This document shows positions 58,301 through 64,000 of a stretch of 64,000 bases of DNA, piece by piece. The position numbers and the translations under genes are program-made. Position 1 is the stretch's first letter, and every line of letters begins with the position of its first letter. The notes under the pieces are model-generated. The model did no database searches. It was not told where the DNA came from and was given only the letters and a program-made list of their open reading frames with translations. Source of the DNA: Hetaerina americana (lineage: Eukaryota > Arthropoda > Insecta > Odonata > Calopterygidae); assembly GCA_022747635.1 (NCBI GenBank), contig JAKTNV010000077.1, forward strand, positions 932,501-996,500. The letters are read 5' to 3'.

Positions 58301-60925
58301 TTCCGTTCCGTTTTAATCCGTCCTGTTCCATTCACTTAATTTCAGTGCAGTTTAGTTAAGTTCAGTTCAGTTGCATTCCATATCGTTCAGTTCAGTTAGG
58401 TCAGCTCAATTCAGTTCGTCACAGTTTATTTCAGTTCAGTTCAGTTAAGCTCATTTCATTTCAGTTCAGTTCAGTTCAGTTTTGTTCAGTTCAGTTCAGT
58501 TTAGCTCAGTTCAGTTCAGTTCATTTCCGTTAAGTTCATTTCCAAACCAAACGTATTTAGGTCAGTACTTTTCTGTTCCGTTGAGTTTAGGTGATTTTAT
58601 ATTAGTTGAATTAGGTACAGCTCAATTCAGTTAAATTCCGTTCAGTTAAGATAAAATCAGCTCCGTTCAGTTCAGTTCCTTTCAGTTAAGATAAAACTAG
58701 CTCCTTTCAGCTCAGCTCAGACCAGTTAAGTACCGTTCATTTCAGTTACGTTTTGCTCAGTTCCATTTAGTTAGTTCCGTTTAGTTTAGCGTCGATCAGT
58801 TTATATCAGTTCAGTTTAGTTAAGTTTCGTTCAGTTCAGTTGAGTATATTTCCGTTTAGTTCAGTTCATTTTAGGTCAGTTCAGTTCCGATTAGCTAAGT
58901 TCCTGTCAGTTCATTTCAGATCTTTTTAATTAAGTATTTTTCAGCCCTTTTAGGTTAAGTTCAGCTCCAGTCCGTTCCATTCCGTTTTTTTAAGTTCCCT
59001 ACAAATCTGATCCGTTCAGTTCCATTCCAACCAGTTCAGTTCCGATCAGATTCCGTCAGTTTATATCAGTTCCGTTCCGGTCGGTTCCGTCCTGTTCAAT
59101 GTGGTTCAGTTCCGTTTATATACGTTAGGGTCAGTTCTCTTCTGTTTCCTTCACTTCTGTTCCTGTCCGTTCTGTTCCGTTCAGCTCAGTTCTTTTCCAT
59201 TCAGATAAGTCATTGAATTCAGTTGCGTTCAGTTTTGTTCCGTTCAGTTCAGGTGAAAATATTTCAATTCAGTTAATTTTAGTTTGCTTTATACCAATCA
59301 GTTCACTTCTTTGCCGTTCAGTTATTTCAAGTTAATTCAGTCCCGCGCAATTCAGTTAGGTTCAGTTAAGTTATATTTTCTTCAATTCCGTTCAATTCAG
59401 TTCAATTCCGTTTAGTCCGTTTATTCCGTTCAGTTAATTATTTTTAAGTTCAGTTCCGTTTCGTTCACGTCTCTTCACATCTTTACCGTTCAGTTCAGTT
59501 CCGTTTAGTTTCGTTTAGTTCAGTTCTAATCAGTTCAATTCAGTCCAGTTAAATAATATCCAGTTCAGTTTACGTCAGTTTATGTCATTATAGTACATTT
59601 AAGTTCAGTTCAGGTCAGTTCAGTACAGTATCGTTGATTTTAAATCAGTTCACTGTCGTTGAGTTCCCTTTAGCTCAGTTTATTTCAGTTCTGTTCCGTG
59701 TTATCTTAAGTTCCATTCAGTTCAAATCAGTTGATTTCAGGTCAGTTCAGTTCATTTCACTTTAGTTAATTTTACTTACTTTCATTTCATTTTATTTTGA
59801 TTTAGTTAAGTTTACTTCAGTGGTTCTAAGTTCAGTTCAGCTAAGCTAAGGTCATTTCAGTTGAGTTAGCTTCAGTTCAGTTCAGTGTATTTCAGTGAAG
59901 TTCAGTTAATTTCTGTTAATCACAGGAAATACAGGTCATTTCGTCTCAGTTCGCTTCCTTAAAGTTCCGTTCAGTTTTTTCCTTTTAGTTTAGTACCGTT
60001 CTGTTTAGTTGAGTTCAGCTCCGTTCTGTTCCGTTTAGGTCAGATTTGTTCAGTTCAGTTCCATTCAGTTCAGTTTCGTATAGTTCGGTTCAGTTAATTT
60101 CATTTTAGTTCAGATAGGTTCAGTTCAGTTCAATTTAGATCAGTTAAGTTCATTTTTTTCAGGTTAATAAATTAGAGTTGAGTTCAGTTCAGTTTAAAAC
60201 CTTTCATTTTAGTTCAGTTTAGTTTAGTTTAGTACTTTTTAGCTGTGTTCCGTCCGTTCTGTTCAGGTCTGTGGAATTCAGTTAATTCAGGGCAGTTCCG
60301 TTCAGTCGATTTCAGTTATCTAAGTTCTGTTCCACTCAGGTCAACCTTATTCATTTCCGTTTCTTCTGTTCCGTCAGTTCCTTTTAAGTTTAGTTGCGTT
60401 CGGTTCTAGTCCGTTCAGATCTCTTGCATTCATTTCAGTTCCGCAAAGGTTTGTTTAGTTGAGTTCTGAGCAGTTCAGTATCGTTTATTTCGGTTCATTT
60501 CAGATCATTTCAGCTCATATCCATACATTTCAGTTCAGTTATGTTCCGTTCAGTTTAGTTCAGTTTTTTTCAGTTCTGTTTCATGTATATATTCATTTTA
60601 TTAGGTTCACCCCAGCTCTAATCAGTTCAATTCCGTTCAGTTCCATTTAATCCGTTCAATCAGTTCCATTTCAATTCAGTTGCGTTCCGTTCAGGGCCGT
60701 TGAAATCTCTTCCGTTTAGTTCAATTCCGTTATGTTTTGTTCAGTTTAGTTCTGAGCAGTTCAGTTCCTTTCAGCTCATATCCAAACATCTCAGATCATC
60801 TAAGTTTCGTTCAGTTTAGTTTAACTTTTATCAGTTCCGTCTGTTCAATTCCATCAGATCAGTTGATTTCAGAGACGTTCCATTTACATCCGTTCAGTTT
60901 TTTATCGTTCAGTTTAGCTGTGTTC
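52336..60925 (+). repeat. Pentanucleotide satellite, segment 6
   Basis: This holds the second copy (about 56.64-60.6 kb) of the 24.7-28.72-kb block. Within it a unit containing CAGTACAGAAAAGATCATTT is tandemly doubled (57690-57840), where the other copy has one. A local duplication also links 53.73-53.98 and 54.12-54.36 kb (shared TTTTTGTCACTTC passage). Confidence 0.94.
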
Positions 60926-62995
60926 ATTATTATTATTATTAAAAATACACATGTGCTCATAGACAGTGTCAGGTGGCACAAAAGTCCAAATAATCGCAGA
61001 AGATTATAGATAAAATCGGACTTCTAAACACCAATCTCTTTAACAAAAAAAAGCGAGTCCCTAGCCCATTTACAGCCATTAGTCAGCAAGAAAAAAAGAG
61101 AAATTAAAAAATATTAAGCTGTTACTTATAATAAAATACACCTCACATCAATCAAATTATTACATATTTACCTTATATCTATTCATAAAAATATACACTG
61201 TGTTAGGAAAGGGCTCGAATATTTTAGCAGGTAAGGTGTTCCAATCAAATATTGTTCTATTTAGAAAAGAAATTTTTTATTTGTTCTATTTACCCGGCAT
61301 TTTACCTTGAATTTGTGACCAATTCTGCCTATAAAATTTGGGTTCCCCGCCCCTTTCCTAAGATCTGCCCAGGCTTTCTCCCCCTTCAGAATGTGGAACA
61401 TTCCATACAGTTTGCCTACTTTCCTTCTAGTTTGTAGAGGTACCCAGCCTAGCGTTTCTAGCATGTCAGCCTGCTATGATTCCCCAGTACATATTGGGCA
61501 GCCTGTTTTTGCAACCTTTCCAGTTTTTTAATATGACCTTCTTGATGAGGGTCCCATACAAAAGAAGCGTCCTCTAAAATTGGTCTTACTAGGGTGTGAT
61601 AAGCCTTCTCCTTGGTTGCTCTAACGCTCCCTTTGAGGTTTCTCATCACCAAATGAAGAGTTTTGAAAGATTTCTTAAAAATTTACTCCACATTTAGCCG
61701 CCATCCTAAGTCCTTAGTTAAATATACACCTAAGTATTTACAAGCATCACTTCTAGGAATGATAATTTCTGAGAATTTATATCCACTATTGTTTCCATTT
61801 ACCTTACTGCTAAAAGTGATAGATTTGAATTTTCTAACATTAATATCCATCCCATTTTTTATCATCCAATCCGCCATTTTATTAATGTCCCTTTGAAGTT
61901 TGTCGCGGTCTCTGTCATTTTCAACTTTTCTGTAGATAACACAGCCGTCTGCAAAAGGTGTTATCTGAGAATTAATATACACTGGGAGATCATTTATGTA
62001 TTAAAAACAGGCGCGGGCCAAATAGGATTCCTTGTGGGACTCCCGATGTTACCCTTGTTTTTTCAGAATATAATTCTCCTAATTTGACCCTTTGCGTTCG
62101 ACCTTCCATGAACTTTTAGACCCAAGAGTTTACTCTTCTATCTGTGTGTAGTGGCGATTGGCCCATCTTAAGCACTAAGCGATCGTGGTCAGCTTTGTCA
62201 AAGGCTTTTGACAGGTCGACTATTATAGCATCCACCTCTATTCCCGCATCCATAGAGTTGAACATTTCTTGGCAGAACCCTAATAGCTGAGTTTCACAAG
62301 AGTGCCCTTTTCTAAAACCGTATTGGTACCTATACAACCAATTCTCACTCTCCCACAGGTCACAGAGATAATCAGCCATTATCTTTTCTAATAGCTTGCA
62401 TACAACTGATGTCAAGCTTACCGGTCTATAATTATCAACTAGTGCCTTATCTCCTCCTTTGAAAATTGGCGTAACATATGCCTCCTTCCAAGCATTTGGC
62501 AGGGCATTATTGTTTAACGTAACATTGAATAAATGATTTATATAATTTCAAACTACACTACCACCCAATTTAAGCAAGTCAATTGTGACACCCTCTTGCC
62601 CTTTCGATTTATTCTACCTCATTTTCATAATTTTTTTGTAAAATCTGCCCTCGTCGTTTTAATACTTATGGTGTTTAATATTTTTTCGCCTCTTTGTTGA
62701 CTCAGAGATGTATCCACAGAATCCTTTTTTGTTACAAAACCCTCAAATACACTTGCATACCAATTATAAAACGCATTAGCCTTTTCCTTATCATCCACGA
62801 TTAGTGTTCCACCATCTTTTTTTAAAGCTCTTATGTTTTCCCTGTTGTCTTTCTCCCTCCCGAGGTACTTGTAAAATATATTTCAATTATATATCCCGAT
62901 TATTTTCTGTAGAAAACCATCTTTGGCTATATTCTTTTCTCTATTCAATTCATGAACTTATTTTTTGTAAACTTTGAACCATTATGTTCTCTCGT
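60926..62995 (-). mobile_element. LINE remnant D, longest copy of the B/C/D family
   Basis: On the minus strand, from 62995 down: the pre-RT segment, VSLTSVVCKLLEKIM near 62400, YGFRKGHSCETQLLGFCQEM near 62310, IIVDLSKAFDKADHDRLVLKM near 62210 (motif A intact), a decayed motif B, FADG near 61950 where FADD is expected (a catalytic Asp lost), KYLGVYLTKDLGW near 61710, VRPILEDASFVWDPHQEGH near 61560, and a 3' UTR. It ends in an ATT-repeat tail (60926-60940; TAA-type on the coding strand). It lacks the endonuclease, and multiple frames are needed. The 5' junction with the satellite matches LINE B. Confidence 0.9.
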
Positions 62996-64000
62996 TCCGT
63001 TTTTTGTAAATCACTTCTAAGTTAGTTCACTTCAATTCAGTACAGTTTAGTAACTTTGCATTTTCTTCCGTTCCTAACAATTTTATTCATTTCTGTTCCG
63101 TTCTGTAGAGGTCAATTCTATTTTAATCAGATCAGTTCCCATCCATTCAGTTAAGTGAAGTTAAGTTTAGTTAGTTCAGTTTAGGTACTTTTAGTTCATT
63201 TCATTTTAGTTTCGTGTAGTTACTTTCCAATCAGTTCAAATCTGAACAGTTCAGTACTTCAGTTCCGTCAGTTTCATTGTGTTTTCTTGTGTTCCCTTCA
63301 GTTCCGTGCAGTTTTGTTCCGTTCAGTATTGTTCCTTTTACTTCCGTTTATTTTTACCCAGTTCCGTTAAGTTAGTTTTCGTCAGTTCTGTTCAGCTCAG
63401 GTATTTTTATTTCCGTGCCATTCAGTTCCCTTTTTTTTCAATTCAATTTGGTTCAATTCCGCTCAGTTCAGTTTCGTTTCATTTAGGTCTGTTCCGATCC
63501 GTTTAGTAAAGTTCAGTTCAGCTTATATCATTTCAGTTTAGTTCCATTGAATTCGGTTCCGTTCCCTTCCGTTCAGGTCAATTCAGTTCCATTCCATTCA
63601 GTTCAATCCCTTTTAATTTACGTTGAGTTCAGTTCAGTTCAGTCCTTTTATTTTATTTCAAGTTAGTTTTTTTTGCTGTTCAGTTCAGTTCCGTTCCGCT
63701 CAGTTCAGTTAAGGGCAGTGCAATCCAATTCAGTTAAGTTCAGTTCGGTTCAGTTTTTTTCATTTCTGTTTCACTCAGTTTAATTACTTTCAGTTCCATT
63801 TAATCCGTTCAGTCAGTTTATTTTAAGTTCATTACCGTTCCGTTCAGGTCCGTTCAGATCTCTCCCGTTCAGTTCAGTTCCGTTTAGTTTTTATTTCCGC
63901 TCCTTATTAAACTTTTCAGTTCAGATCAGTTACCTTCAGTTAAGTTTAACTTTTTTCAGTTCCGTGTTGTCAGTTCCAAGAATTTAGTTTAGTTCAGTAC
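62996..64000 (+). repeat. Pentanucleotide satellite, segment 7 (duplicate of 22.87-23.74 kb)
   Basis: It follows the start of segment 1 landmark by landmark: GTACAGTTTAG..., TTTTCTTCCGTTCCTAACAATTTT, GTGCCATT-AGTTCCCTTTTTTTTC, and TTTATTTCCGCTCCT-ATTAAACTTTTCAG. About 240 bp (roughly 63540-63780) are extra here. The similarity runs to the window end, so the duplication extends beyond it. Confidence 0.93.

Noticed and set aside
23500..63506. Dozens of + strand open frames rich in S, V, Q and F
   Set aside because: They follow from the stop-free pentamer (GTTCA)n, which encodes the same five residues in every + frame. They have no conserved domain and break wherever GTTTA or GTTAA variants create stops.
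22869..64000. Telomeric repeat array
   Set aside because: The pentamer, in the rotation TCAGT, is one base from the beetle-type TCAGG, but telomere repeats are homogeneous and terminal. This array is highly diverged and interrupted by LINEs, and canonical TTAGG runs are absent.
22869..64000. CRISPR array
   Set aside because: There is no constant repeat with unique spacers of fixed length; the repetition is a degenerate 5-bp step in a eukaryotic context.

Overview
The window looks like AT-rich arthropod (probably insect) nuclear DNA. It has spliced genes with kilobase introns, several mariner elements flanked by TA, Jockey/CR1-type and other non-LTR retrotransposon remnants, and a very large satellite. 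Nothing in it looks bacterial, and no species can be named from the sequence alone.

Region 1 (1-10.2 kb) is a four-exon C2H2 zinc-finger gene on the + strand. I reconstructed it from splice sites whose phases all match. An acidic N-terminal part is spread over three small exons, and one large last exon encodes 11 fingers. Its introns hold a 753-bp internally deleted mariner, an antisense LINE fragment and a decayed antisense mariner.

Region 2 (10.2-22.9 kb) is mostly intergenic. It holds a 5'-truncated Jockey-like LINE, a decayed mariner, a nearly full-length (1331 bp) dead mariner, a possible pair of small coding exons near 14.6 kb, a degraded hammerhead-like repeat, two short tandem repeats, and a CpG-rich stretch with a TATA box and a strong splice donor. 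A LINE remnant sits at the edge of the satellite.

Region 3 (22.87 kb to the window end, about 41 kb) is a degenerate pentanucleotide satellite with consensus GTTCA/GTTCC/GTTTA. Its pentamers are heavily substituted but keep the 5-bp register over long stretches; I checked 128 consecutive units by hand. Multi-kb duplications and a roughly 2.8-kb recurring block form a higher-order organisation. Insertions interrupt it: an inverted-repeat hammerhead element (27.4 kb), a decayed relative (37.2 kb), a composite LINE + mariner block (28.7-31.0 kb), LINE copies (43.6-45.6 and 60.9-63.0 kb), and a 936-bp element with long terminal inverted repeats and a well-folding hammerhead-like motif (51.4-52.3 kb). 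The many + strand open frames rich in S, V, Q and F here are by-products of the pentamer and are not genes.

The zinc-finger gene is the only convincing intact host gene. The strongest unusual signals are the register-locked satellite, its shared LINE/satellite junctions that record segmental duplication, and the family of hammerhead-ribozyme-like motifs.
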